From NCBI RefSeq assembly GCF_964246085.1, contig NZ_CAXTPD010000003.1: a DNA stretch of 64,000 bases; one strand, 5' to 3'. Position numbers and translations under genes: made by a program. The DNA is from Brotaphodocola sp003480315 (GTDB lineage Bacteria > Bacillota > Clostridia > Lachnospirales > Lachnospiraceae). The notes beneath the pieces are model-generated. The model saw only the letters and a list, made by a program, of their open reading frames with translations, did not search any database and was not told where the DNA came from. Of this stretch, positions 16,108 to 25,063 are shown one piece after another (position 1 is the first letter of the stretch; every line of letters starts with the position of its first letter).

Positions 16108-17001
16108 ATGAAACACAACAAAATTACCATAAGTATTTTAATGATCTTTGTCATATTATTATCTGTTGGATGTAGTAATAATCAAGAAAACATTTCTGAT
16201 GGCAATGAAAATGTTAATGCAGATTATGATTTTCTATTTCAAGAACTGGAAGAAAAATATGATGCTACATTAGGAATTTATGCACTTGATACAGAAACTA
16301 ATAAAGAAATTTCTTATAATGCAGATGAAAGATTTGCATACTGTTCAACATATAAAGCTTTAGCTGCCGGTGCCATTTTAGAAAAATACTCTATTGAAGA
16401 ACTTGATAATGTAATATATTTTGAAGAAGAAGATGTTTTATCTTATGCACCAGTTGCAAAAGATAAAGTAGATACTGGAATGACTATTAGAGAAATATGT
16501 GATGCTGCAGTTAGACAAAGCGATAATACTGCTGGAAATCTACAATTTACTCTTCTTGATGGACCTAATGGTTTTAAACAATCATTAAGTAAAATTGGTG
16601 ATACTGTAAGTGAGCCTTCTAGAATAGAAACTGAATTGAATGATGCTGTACCTGGCGATATAAGAGATACTAGTACTCCTAAACAATTGGCTTTAAATTT
16701 AAAAGAATATGCAACTGGAGATATATTGTCAGATGATAAAAAAGAGATTTTTATAGATTGGATGTCAAATAATGCAACTGGTGATGAATTAATTCGCGCT
16801 GGTGTACCAAGTGATTGGATTGTGGCAGATAAAAGTGGTGCTGGTTCTTACGGAACACGAAATGATATCGCTATTGTAACACCCCCAAATAAAAAACCTA
16901 TATTTGTAGCTGTACTTTCAAAAAAAGCAGAACAAGATGCAGAATATGACAATAAACTGATAGCAGATGCCACAAAAATCATCTTTGATTTAATATCATA
17001 A
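16108..17001 (+). CDS. bla: Class A beta-lactamase, lipoprotein
   Basis: The 297-residue protein begins with a lipoprotein signal (ILLSVGC). It carries the class A motifs: STYK (Ser about 80), SDN (RQSDNTAGN), E-x-x-L-N (IETELNDA, the general base Glu) and KSG (VADKSGAGSYGTRND) in place of the more common KTG. It should hydrolyse penicillins and perhaps cephalosporins at the outer face of the membrane. A TAGGAGG site precedes the ATG. Regulation by BlaI is likely through the operator at 15672-15699, although the 414-base leader is unusually long. I cannot assign it to a named bla family. Confidence 0.92.
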   Translation: MKHNKITISILMIFVILLSVGCSNNQENISDGNENVNADYDFLFQELEEKYDATLGIYALDTETNKEISYNADERFAYCSTYKALAAGAILEKYSIEELDNVIYFEEEDVLSYAPVAKDKVDTGMTIREICDAAVRQSDNTAGNLQFTLLDGPNGFKQSLSKIGDTVSEPSRIETELNDAVPGDIRDTSTPKQLALNLKEYATGDILSDDKKEIFIDWMSNNATGDELIRAGVPSDWIVADKSGAGSYGTRNDIAIVTPPNKKPIFVAVLSKKAEQDAEYDNKLIADATKIIFDLIS

Positions 17002-17108
17002 AAATTGATTCACTCAAAAATAAATTAATATACCAAAATACAATTACAAAAGTTTTATCTTAGAAACTCTCAAAAAGAACCATAGATAAGATTCTTCTAT
17101 GACGATAT

Positions 17109-17145
17109 AGGTGAAATACTTGAATTCAAGCATTTCACCTTTTTT
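17109..17145 (+). terminator. Intrinsic terminator after the class A beta-lactamase
   Basis: AGGTGAAAT pairs with ATTTCACCT around a palindromic CTTGAATTCAAG and is followed by a T run. The 590 bases after it (17146-17737) are AT-rich. They hold one open stretch without a start (RFDEKAFKHILRGLK) that I cannot identify, and no convincing operator. Confidence 0.8.
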
Positions 17146-17737
17146 GTAAGGATATGTAGAAAAGTCTATAAATAAGGATGCTTCTATAACAATTTGGAAT
17201 ACTTAAAATTAGAGATTTGAACCTTATGTTATAAATACTATCTATCTAACGGGTATCGATAACAGGCGGCTTTTCAAACATTTTAACCAAGATATTGATT
17301 TACTCTGAAATCCTATTTCATATATAATACTCAGTTTATCATAGTTCTGCGCTCAGTTCCGAATGGTATTAGTTTACCTTTTGCTTGCTTCGAAAGTAAA
17401 GCAATATAGTATCTTTAGCAAGGCAGTATTGATTTGAAGTACACTCCTTTGCTTATTTAGCTTTCTATAGGTCGCATTCAAATATTCCACCTTGTTTGAC
17501 GACAGATTTCGGCATAATAGGTTTGATGAAAAAGCCTTTAAACACATTTTAAGAGGTCTAAAAATTCAAGTCGTTAAAAAAGTGATAGTGATAATAGATA
17601 ACACCAATTAAAATGCAAAAAAACTTTATCTTTCTTTCGTTTTTTATGTTTTTTATTCAACCGGAGAAATTGATAAAGCTGGATATTACTACAAATTAGA
17701 AATATAAATCTAATCTATCAAATATGGAGGAATGACT

Positions 17738-18396
17738 ATGAAAAAAATATTTGCACTTGCTTTTTGTTTTGTAATGAGTAGCTTTGTTTTGGCGGGCTGC
17801 TCGGGAAAAGCGAACCTTTTGAGAAAAAAAGTTTTACGCCGGATACAAAGGTCAACGAAATAAATCTTGATGTGAGGGACAGAGAAATTGAAGTAACACT
17901 ATCTGACGACGAACAGGTGCATATCCAATATTCTGAAAACAGCAAAGAGTATTATGATATTTCTGTTTCCGATGGAAATGTGCTGACTATGGTAAATGCC
18001 AACAACAAAGAATGGACGGATTATATCGGGGGAAAACCCTCTACCAAAGATCGGAAAATCGTATTACAAATGCCGACTACACTTCTGGATACTGTTACGC
18101 TATCTACGACAAATGAAGATATATCACTTCCAGTATTGGCTGTTACGGGAAGCATTGATATTTCGACTAACGACGGAAACATCACTTTTGAGAGCTTAGA
18201 TGTAGGAAATACCTTGACTTTGACCGTTAAAAATGGGGATATTTCTGGCATGATTGGAGGCAGGTATGAGGATTTCGTCATTCAATCAGAAGTCAAAAAA
18301 GGTGATAGCAGTTTGCCAAAACATAAAGATATTGGTAAAAAAACACTAAAAGTACTTTGCAATAACGGTGATGTTGATGTTACGTTTGTGGTATAA
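17738..18396 (+). pseudogene. DUF4097-like adhesin-fold lipoprotein, frameshifted
   Basis: The gene starts at 17738 behind GGAGG with a lipoprotein signal (MKKIFALAFCFVMSSFVLAGC). It is open for about 30 codons, then loses frame: restoring one C in GCGAACC(C)TTTTGAG at about 17815 joins SGKANP to FEKKSFTPDTKVNEINLDV and the rest of the protein to 18396. The body is a run of short beta repeats (VTGSIDISTNDGNITFESLDVGNTLTLTVKNGDISG), typical of DUF4097. The class D beta-lactamase gene follows 34 bases later, so both were probably co-transcribed. If the frameshift is a sequencing error, the gene is intact. Confidence 0.7.
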
Positions 18397-18430
18397 ATAA
18401 AAAAATATAAAGACAGGAGAAAAGATAATA

Positions 18431-19408
18431 ATGATAACAAAGAATAAATTTTATTTGAAAATGATATTTACAGCATGTATATGTGCAATTATTTTAACTG
18501 GCTGTGGTAGTAAGTATACTGTAGAGGAAAAAAGCTTGGTTGAAAACCAAAAAGAAAATCAAGAAACACTGGAAAATGGAGTAAACAGAACTTCTATGGA
18601 AAAAAGTATGGAATTTTCCGATGAAAGCACAGAGAAAATACCAGAAATAGTAGAGGTAGACTGGTCAGAGTATTTTAATGGATTGAATGGAACAGCAGTT
18701 ATATATGATGCATCCAATAAAAAATATACAATTTATAATCGTGATCTTGCAATTACAAGAAGTTCACCATGTTCGACATTTAAAATTATTTCTTCTTTGA
18801 TTGCCTTAGAAAACGGAATTATTGAAACGGAAAACTCTACTAAAACATGGAGTGGTGAAATATTTTGGAATGAAGATTGGAATAAAGATATTGATTTTCA
18901 AGAAGCTTTTCGTACTTCTTGTGTATGGTATTTCAGACAGGTCATTGATGATATTGGAGAAGATTTAATGCAGAAGGAATTAGATAAGCTCCAATATGGT
19001 AATTGTGATATTTCTGATTGGGAGGGACGATTAAATACAAATAATAGTAATAGAGCTTTGACGGGCTTTTGGATTGAATCTTCTTTAATGATTTCACCCA
19101 AAGAACAAGTGGAAGTAATGGAGCATATCTTTGGAAAAGAATCGAATTATTCAGAAGAAACACAGAATACATTAAAGCAAGTTATGCTTTTATCAGAGGT
19201 TGATAGTACTGACATTTCTATATATGGAAAAACCGGAATGGGAAAAGTCGATGGTATTGTTGTTGACGCTTGGTTTACAGGGGTTGCGGAAAGTAAAACA
19301 GGAGATGTGTATTTTTGTGTGCGTCTTGGAAGAACTGATGGTATGAATGTATCCAGCACATTGGCAAAAGAAATAGCAATCGATTTGGTTCAAATAACAT
19401 TACAATAA
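18431..19408 (+). CDS. Class D (OXA-type) beta-lactamase, lipoprotein
   Basis: The 325-residue protein has a lipoprotein signal (IILTGCGS), a 60-residue charged linker and a class D catalytic domain. Its motifs are STFK with the serine at about 115, S-x-V (TSCVWYF), YGN (LQYGNCDISDW), a Trp-containing omega region (GFWIESSLMISPKEQ) and KTG (YGKTGMGKV). It resembles the sensor domain of the local BlaR1 over its whole length, motif by motif. A CAGGAG site precedes the ATG. I see no BlaI dyad in front of it or of the DUF4097 gene, so expression may be constitutive or read-through. Confidence 0.9.
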   Translation: MITKNKFYLKMIFTACICAIILTGCGSKYTVEEKSLVENQKENQETLENGVNRTSMEKSMEFSDESTEKIPEIVEVDWSEYFNGLNGTAVIYDASNKKYTIYNRDLAITRSSPCSTFKIISSLIALENGIIETENSTKTWSGEIFWNEDWNKDIDFQEAFRTSCVWYFRQVIDDIGEDLMQKELDKLQYGNCDISDWEGRLNTNNSNRALTGFWIESSLMISPKEQVEVMEHIFGKESNYSEETQNTLKQVMLLSEVDSTDISIYGKTGMGKVDGIVVDAWFTGVAESKTGDVYFCVRLGRTDGMNVSSTLAKEIAIDLVQITLQ

Positions 19409-19451
19409 ATACAAAATGAAATATAGTTAACTAGATAGTGTCTACACGAGT

Positions 19452-20327
19452 TTATGCCAAAATTGCACACCAATGGCAATGCAATAAATTTGCACTACTG
19501 CTAGAAATAATACTGTGCTCCATATTTTCCGTATTCCAGTTGGAACACAAAAGGTTCTGTCCCTGATATCCAAGTCCCAAGACGAGGCGCTCAGACATCT
19601 CTCGCTGTTCCTCTGTCATAGGTTTTATTCTAATCACGCTGCTTCCATCCACAATTTCACTGACCTCCGGTGGCTCCGGCACACACAACTCGTAGCAGAA
19701 CCATCCCTTATCTGTATATTTCCACTCTTTTAGTCTTGTATAGGAAATGTATGAAATCCCCGGCTTATTATCAGCATTCCAGATTCCTTTTGCACTTACA
19801 ACATACATATCTGTTCCATCAAAAATGAATTTCATTCTGCCCAATCCACCATCGTTGTGGACTTCATAAATTACTGCAGAACCACTTTTCCCTTCCATAC
19901 ATTCTTTCAGAAAACTGTCAACACTTTCATAATTCTCCATGTTAGAATATGTTACCATTGTTGTAACCGGACATCCTGCATCCTTTAGCTTCCTCTGCAT
20001 TTCCAAAATCGTTTGATCATCCAAAGCAACATTAGATGCTATCCCTTTATCTGCAGTTTCATAAATGTCAAGATAAAGTTCCATCTGCTTTTTACAGTCA
20101 GTCTCAGCTTCTTCCCTTTTCTGTTCATCTACCGGAAGGTCGTAGCCCTTTTCCCATTGTTCTGCAGCCTCTTCCTCGGCACTTTTTATCTCCTCCGTGG
20201 AAGATACATCTTCCGTATCTTTCACAAGAGATTCATCCACAATACTATCTTCTTTTCCACAGGCACATACGAAGCATCCAATCAGAAATGCCATACTCAG
20301 CAAAATGCTTTTTTTCTTTAATGCCAT
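19452..20327 (-). pseudogene. N-terminal half of a split secreted-protein gene
   Basis: The frame opens with a lipoprotein signal (MALKKKSILLSMAFLIGCFVCAC) and an acidic linker, followed by the N-terminal domain seen in the next two proteins (QRKLKDAGCPVTT..., AVIYEVHNDGGLGRMKFIFDG, a tyrosine-rich strand segment, SERLVLGLGYQGQNLLCSNWNTENM). At 19525 homology stops; the last 20 or so residues come from the inserted segment. The missing C-terminal half is at 14524-14987. A truncated lipoprotein may still be made. Confidence 0.75.
19521..19525. repeat. Right copy of 5-bp duplication CATAT
   Basis: Partner of 14983-14987. The stretch 19409-19520, between the class D gene and this copy, shows no gene. 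Confidence 0.5.
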
Positions 20328-20354
20328 AATATCATCCTTTCTTTCAAAGCAAAT

Positions 20355-21626
20355 TTAATGTGCTTTTGCTATTGGCGGCAGTTCCAACTCTATTTGTTCT
20401 ATAGAATTGGAAAGATACCTGAAAGTTCCGTCTTCAAATGGCTGGACCACAACCGTATTCCGAAAAGCGAGATCAGAATTATAATCCGGCCATACTCCAT
20501 CCACGATAAGTGTAATCGTTCCATCCGCATTTTTTGTATAGTCAACTACTTCTCCGAAAGGTGGGTATGGGCTGGCATAAATCATCTCATATTCATAGCT
20601 ATTGCTGCCCTCATCATATCCACAATGCTCTCTCAACTGTTCTACCGATACCGGAAAATAAGTAGTCATTATCCTTTCATATTCCTCTGCCGGAATCTTC
20701 CAACCCTCAGTTTTCAGATTTTCCCCCGTAGAAATCCTATAAACATCTTCATACATACAAGGCATCAGAATGTCCTCCACATTGCTGCTATCCCAATCTG
20801 TAACGAGCAGATTGTAATTCACATAACTTAGTCCTGATATGTATTTCTCCGTTAATTCCTGGCAGTCTTCTGGTAGCGGTTCTATTCTCCAATACTGTCT
20901 CAAACTTGCATGTGCAATCACATATTCATATGCGTAGATAAAATATCCTTTTTCGGTCAGTTTAATCTCAGCCACATTACTTACCGAAGTTCCCTGTATT
21001 TCTGGCATACCACCTTCTCTCCACCGAATTCCTATGTAATAGGTCTGCAACTCACCTTTCCGATAGATAAAGGTAACTGCTCCAATCAGCCCATCTCTCT
21101 GTACTTCAAATACCGTAACCATCGAGTCTTGTCCATCCAGGTAATCTGCATAAAATGCTTCGATTGCTTCATGATTTTGCATAGCAGTATCTTCTTCAAC
21201 ACTTACCAGACCGTTTCTGCCCAATTGCTCCACCACAGCTTTCCTCTGCTCTTTGGTAAATTCGCTAATACCGGAAGAGTAGCTTAGTGCATCTGCAATT
21301 ACAATATCCTTATAGATTTCTCTGACCGATTCTGCTGCTGACAAAACCGTACTCTGCAGTTGCTCCTTCTCCTCTTCTGTAAGGAGATCATCACTGGCTT
21401 GCGGAATAAACCAATATGCTGACTCTGTGGAAGTTTCCGCATTCTCGGCTTCTTCTGTTTCTGCTTCGCTATTTTCGATTTCTACAGGTGGCTCCCATAC
21501 TTCTTCTGCCACCTTTTGCTTTTCTGTATGCAGTTCTCCCCAACAGACCACTCCGGCTATTACGAAAATCAACAGCAGCAAAATCGGAAGACCACATCTT
21601 CTAAGCAGCCATTTCACATCTTCCAT
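20355..21626 (-). CDS. Membrane-anchored extracellular protein, paralogue 2 (possibly DUF6070)
   Basis: I start this 423-residue protein at 21626, where ATG overlaps the stop of the upstream gene by one base and a GGAGG site is well placed. One N-terminal membrane anchor (GLPILLLLIFVIAGVVCW) and an acidic linker precede two beta-rich extracellular domains. The N-domain has VFEVQRDGLIGAVTFIYRKG and the C-domain has WKIPAEEYERIMTTYFPVSVEQLREH and FEDGTFRYLSNSI. Both domains recur in the neighbours at 21626-22867 and in the split gene. I think NCBI groups such proteins as DUF6070, but I am not certain. No enzymatic motif is visible. Confidence 0.75.
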   Translation of the reverse strand: MEDVKWLLRRCGLPILLLLIFVIAGVVCWGELHTEKQKVAEEVWEPPVEIENSEAETEEAENAETSTESAYWFIPQASDDLLTEEEKEQLQSTVLSAAESVREIYKDIVIADALSYSSGISEFTKEQRKAVVEQLGRNGLVSVEEDTAMQNHEAIEAFYADYLDGQDSMVTVFEVQRDGLIGAVTFIYRKGELQTYYIGIRWREGGMPEIQGTSVSNVAEIKLTEKGYFIYAYEYVIAHASLRQYWRIEPLPEDCQELTEKYISGLSYVNYNLLVTDWDSSNVEDILMPCMYEDVYRISTGENLKTEGWKIPAEEYERIMTTYFPVSVEQLREHCGYDEGSNSYEYEMIYASPYPPFGEVVDYTKNADGTITLIVDGVWPDYNSDLAFRNTVVVQPFEDGTFRYLSNSIEQIELELPPIAKAH

Positions 21627-22867
21627 TATTCGCCTCCGTATAATTCTTCCCATTCTTCTAACGTCAACCGTGGCGTATGCCATGTTTCCTCAGAATTATC
21701 CTCGGAGGGTATAATTCGATTGGATACATATTGTACCCCGCCATCCTCCAAAGGACGAACCACAACCTCGTGGGCATATACTTTGGAATTTCCCGAATAT
21801 GGAAATACCACATTAGCAGTAAGTGTAATTGTTCCATCACTGTTCTCCGTATACCCGATTACTTCTGAATATGGGTATTCCGGATACTCTACTTCTTCGA
21901 AGCCTCTCGGTTTGTATTCATAGGTCGAATCCTCCGAATCATAGACAGTTTTGGATTGCAGCGTTTCACTATCAATATTGAAATATTTCATAATAACGCT
22001 TTCAAATTCCTCTTTTGGAATCCGATAAACTGCACTGACTGACAAATTGTCATCTGCAACATAAGGAACATACTGACCATTCACTTTTGGATAAAGAATG
22101 TCATACATATCATAGAAATTCAAATCCCCAAAATCTTCTTCACTCCAATCCACAATAAACATATTATTCTGTTCAAAGCTGATTGGAAGAAGATATTTCC
22201 GACTCAGTTCCCTATATGTTTCATCCAATGGCTGTACTCGTAATGCGGTATGCTCCTCTACTCCACTCAATGTAAGAACGTATAATTCTTCTGAAAACCA
22301 GACACCAGAAAACATCAGATAACCTTCTTCTGTATAATTCCAATACTCTGCTTGATACCTCCCAGTAACTTCTTTCTGTATTTCTCCATTTTCGTATCCA
22401 TAATAGCTTCTGACCACATCTACATTTCCGTCTTTTGTATGCAAATCATATTTTACAAATCCGCCCAAATAACTGATTTCAAGAATTGTTAATTCTGCTT
22501 CTTCCTGTGCATCCACTTTTTTGCAAAATTCCAATACCTGCTCCGCTTCCGTCATATTCACTTGATTTCTGCTGTCAACAGCAGGATACCCGTTTTCTCC
22601 AAGACGATTTACAATACTCCGAATTATTTCCAAATCATCTAACTTATTTTCCTCTGCTGCCTTGTCATAAAGATCTATGCAGATGTTTATAATTTCTTCT
22701 TCATTCTCCTGTTCTTCTTCTGAAACGTCCTGAACATCAATTACTGTTTCCGAAACTGTATCTTCTTCCGGTGGTGTATCGCTACACCCCGAAATACTAA
22801 ACATCAGTACAAAACTAATGACTGCTAAACCACTCTTCCAGAACCAGGCTGTCTTTCTTAACAACAT
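21626..22867 (-). CDS. Lipoprotein of the same family, paralogue 1
   Basis: The 413-residue protein has a lipoprotein signal (VLMFSISGC) and a Glu-rich linker. The same two-domain body follows: ENGYPAVDSRNQVNMTEAEQ, LGGFVKYDLHTKDGNV, FIVDWSEEDF, then YRIPKEEFESVIMKYF and LEDGGVQYVSNRI. Its gene overlaps the end of the PBP gene by 53 bases and has a GAGGAGG site, so it is translated from the same mRNA. The context suggests a cell-surface role linked to beta-lactam stress; the function is unknown. Confidence 0.75.
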   Translation of the reverse strand: MLLRKTAWFWKSGLAVISFVLMFSISGCSDTPPEEDTVSETVIDVQDVSEEEQENEEEIINICIDLYDKAAEENKLDDLEIIRSIVNRLGENGYPAVDSRNQVNMTEAEQVLEFCKKVDAQEEAELTILEISYLGGFVKYDLHTKDGNVDVVRSYYGYENGEIQKEVTGRYQAEYWNYTEEGYLMFSGVWFSEELYVLTLSGVEEHTALRVQPLDETYRELSRKYLLPISFEQNNMFIVDWSEEDFGDLNFYDMYDILYPKVNGQYVPYVADDNLSVSAVYRIPKEEFESVIMKYFNIDSETLQSKTVYDSEDSTYEYKPRGFEEVEYPEYPYSEVIGYTENSDGTITLTANVVFPYSGNSKVYAHEVVVRPLEDGGVQYVSNRIIPSEDNSEETWHTPRLTLEEWEELYGGE

Positions 22868-24932
22868 ATCCGCTTCCTCCTCTTCCTTTCACATCTTCTA
22901 CCATACTGATAATCAATATAGGACATTCTATATCTTTCTCTGCTGTGTAAATAGCAAACCATCCTAATTCCGTACCGGATGTATCCTCTTTCGATTCCTT
23001 AATTTCTGCTGTTCCTGTCTTTCCCGCCAATATAATGTCATCTCGATGGGCTGCATATCCGGTTCCGTTAGGATTATTCACAACCTTCTTTGTTCCTTCC
23101 AATACACGACTTGCTGTCTCGTTAGAAAAGGCACCCGGAATCCAATACTCAGCTTCCGCTTCATTCTGATATACCAAATAAGGCTTTATTACATTTCCCT
23201 CATTACAGAAAGCAGAATAAATACATGCCATATGCAACGGGTTCACTAAAATCTGTCCTTGTCCGTAACCGCTGTCAGCTAACTGTATTTCAGTTTCAAT
23301 GCCTTCTGTATTGGAATACTGTGATTCTGCCATCTTAATCTCAAATGGTAGTTCCTCATTGAAACCAAGCCGTATCAAAGAATTCTCCAACTCATCCGAT
23401 CCAATCTTTAATGCTGCTTTTGCGAAATAAATATTATCAGAATAAATCAAGGCATTCTCTAAAATGACTGGTTCATACGCATGAAGCGTTGTTACATGAT
23501 ATGAACCCCACGATGCATCTTTTTGCCAACTTAATCCTACGTTCCCGTAATCTTCCATTGGATCGATTGCTCCTGATTGTAAACCAATCGCAGCTATAAT
23601 TGGTTTGAAGGTAGATCCCGGACACCACACTTGCCGGAACCGATTATACATTGGCTTATTCTCATCCTCGTTAAGTACAGTCCACTGCTCACTCGATAAT
23701 CCCATAATAAAATCGTTATTGTCATAGGCCGGTGTGCTGACCAAAGCCAATACCTCTCCGGTATAATGATTTATGGCTACCGAGCAGCTTTTATCTTCCT
23801 TAAACTGTTCGTACAAGGAAACCTGCAAATCAGTATCTATCGTAAGCCGGATGTCCTGCCCATGCTGTACCAGGATACAAGCCAGTTCCTCCTTCTCTTT
23901 ATCTTCCGAATTTACAATGTAAATCCTGCAACCGTTCTGGCCTTTCAGTTCTTTCTCGAACAAGCCCTCCATTCCGCTTCTGCCGATTACACTATTGGCT
24001 GTATAACCTTCTCCTGCATGTTCCTCTAAATCTTCCGCAGTAGCGCTTTGAACATACCCGACCAAATGCGCAGCGGCTTCCCCTAATGGGTATTCACGCA
24101 CTTCAACATCAGATATCATCACTCCGGGAATCTCCAGCAACTTATCATGCCTTTCTTTCTCCTTTAAAACTTCTTCCTCTGGACTGATAGACATTAACTC
24201 AATTTCTTCCACTCTTGGAATCGTTTTAATAGGTACAAAAGAATCATCCTTTACCCACTTTGCAGACAGGTTCTTTTCTATCACTTCCGTTGTGATTTCC
24301 AATAGTCCTGCAATCTGTGCGATTGCTTCCTCTCTGTTTTCCAACTTGCCCGGAACAATTCCAACTGAAGATGCTGTACCTTTTCCTGCAAGGACACGTC
24401 CGTTCCTATCCAGAATTTCTCCTCGCTCTGCCTGTGTAGTGGAAACTCTTACTTTATCTGCAGAAGTCAGATTAGGAAAAATCATGGAATCATCCCAAAC
24501 CAATTTATATCCTTCTTCTCCATTTATAAAAAATGCCTCATTCTCAAAGCTGATAGTTCCTGCCACTGTATCAAATGAAGTCAAATATGTTACTTTTTTA
24601 TCTTCCTCCACATACTCGACATTTTTTATCGACATGTTCTGCATTTCAATTCCCTCATAAATAGTGGAATTTCTCTTCAAAAAATCTTCCTTACTGATAT
24701 ATCCAGATGACTCCAAATCAATCATTGCATACATTTCTTCGTATTCTTGTTTTGGAATATGCATCATATACTCTACTAAGATAGTATCTGGTGTTTTACA
24801 CGCATTTTTTCTTTTATATAATACTGTTGCACTCACAACTACTCCAATCAAAGTAATTGTTAACATCAACACTATAATGCCCAACATTTTTCTATATCTT
24901 TGTATTCTTTTGGTTCTATGTTTTTCCTTCAT
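22815..24932 (-). CDS. MecA-like class B penicillin-binding protein
   Basis: I start it at 24932 (MKEKHRTKRIQRY), 4 bases after GGAGGT, giving 705 residues, close to PBP2a (668) and PBP3/PBP5-type enzymes. The order is: one N-terminal membrane helix (IIVLMLTITLIGVVVSATVLY), an NTF2-like MecA_N domain (about 30-140), a PBP dimerization domain (TQAERGEILDRNGRVLAG), then the transpeptidase with STFK (Ser about 440), SDN (IYSDNIYFAK) and KTG (LAGKTGTAEI). MecA_N PBPs are typically low-affinity transpeptidases that keep peptidoglycan cross-linking under beta-lactams. It is the first gene of the operon behind two BlaI-type operators, so inducible resistance is the natural reading. Confidence 0.9.
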   Translation of the reverse strand: MKEKHRTKRIQRYRKMLGIIVLMLTITLIGVVVSATVLYKRKNACKTPDTILVEYMMHIPKQEYEEMYAMIDLESSGYISKEDFLKRNSTIYEGIEMQNMSIKNVEYVEEDKKVTYLTSFDTVAGTISFENEAFFINGEEGYKLVWDDSMIFPNLTSADKVRVSTTQAERGEILDRNGRVLAGKGTASSVGIVPGKLENREEAIAQIAGLLEITTEVIEKNLSAKWVKDDSFVPIKTIPRVEEIELMSISPEEEVLKEKERHDKLLEIPGVMISDVEVREYPLGEAAAHLVGYVQSATAEDLEEHAGEGYTANSVIGRSGMEGLFEKELKGQNGCRIYIVNSEDKEKEELACILVQHGQDIRLTIDTDLQVSLYEQFKEDKSCSVAINHYTGEVLALVSTPAYDNNDFIMGLSSEQWTVLNEDENKPMYNRFRQVWCPGSTFKPIIAAIGLQSGAIDPMEDYGNVGLSWQKDASWGSYHVTTLHAYEPVILENALIYSDNIYFAKAALKIGSDELENSLIRLGFNEELPFEIKMAESQYSNTEGIETEIQLADSGYGQGQILVNPLHMACIYSAFCNEGNVIKPYLVYQNEAEAEYWIPGAFSNETASRVLEGTKKVVNNPNGTGYAAHRDDIILAGKTGTAEIKESKEDTSGTELGWFAIYTAEKDIECPILIISMVEDVKGRGGSGYVVKKDSLVLEEWFSSH

Positions 24933-24974
24933 CGTTACCTCCATTTCTTATTCGTATCAATGTACTACGCTTTA

Positions 24975-24994
24975 TATATTACAAGTGTAAGATT
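24975..24994 (-). promoter_or_regulatory. Second BlaI-type operator of the PBP operon
   Basis: An ATTAC-AAGT-GTAAG dyad (78-82 and 87-91 in this decade) lies between the promoter and the PBP start. It is centred 53 bp from the operator at 25025-25050, a whole number of helical turns. Confidence 0.65.
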
Positions 24995-25024
24995 TTAGGA
25001 TAAAAAAATTTAATACCTTTCGTT

Positions 25025-25057
25025 ATAAATATTACACCCGTAATATTTATCAGTCAA
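25025..25057 (-). promoter_or_regulatory. PBP-operon promoter with embedded BlaI-type operator
   Basis: The minus strand has TTGACT (25057-25052), 17 bases, TAATAT (25034-25029). A perfect 11-bp dyad around four bases (25025-25050, ATTAC-ACCC-GTAAT) covers the spacer and the -10. The design is the same as at 15666-15699. Confidence 0.8.
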
Positions 25058-25063
25058 GTTCTT

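Larger units (their letters stand above)
14988..19520. mobile_element. AT-rich insertion with two beta-lactamase genes
   Basis: This 4.5 kb segment splits an operon gene and is bordered by CATAT. It holds an IS3-type transposase remnant near its left edge, a class A beta-lactamase, a frameshifted DUF4097-like gene and a class D beta-lactamase. Its composition is clearly more AT-rich than the surrounding ICE. I see no terminal inverted repeats and no intact transposase, so how it moved is unknown. Confidence 0.6.
9905..25057. mobile_element. Beta-lactam resistance island carried by the ICE
   Basis: The segment between the XRE terminator and the terminator of the 25119-25349 gene separates two blocks of ICE backbone. 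It contains only beta-lactam genes and their companions: blaI/blaR1 on plus, and on minus a MecA-like PBP operon that contains the later two-beta-lactamase segment. Its left edge keeps the first ten codons of a lost divergent gene, which shows that the island was cut when it joined the ICE. I see no recombinase of its own. Confidence 0.65.

Noticed and set aside
17640..17737. Possible BlaI operator in front of the DUF4097/class D genes
   Set aside because: ATATTAC is followed by TACAAATTA rather than GTAAT, and the spacing to a TTGATA does not fit the other three promoters.
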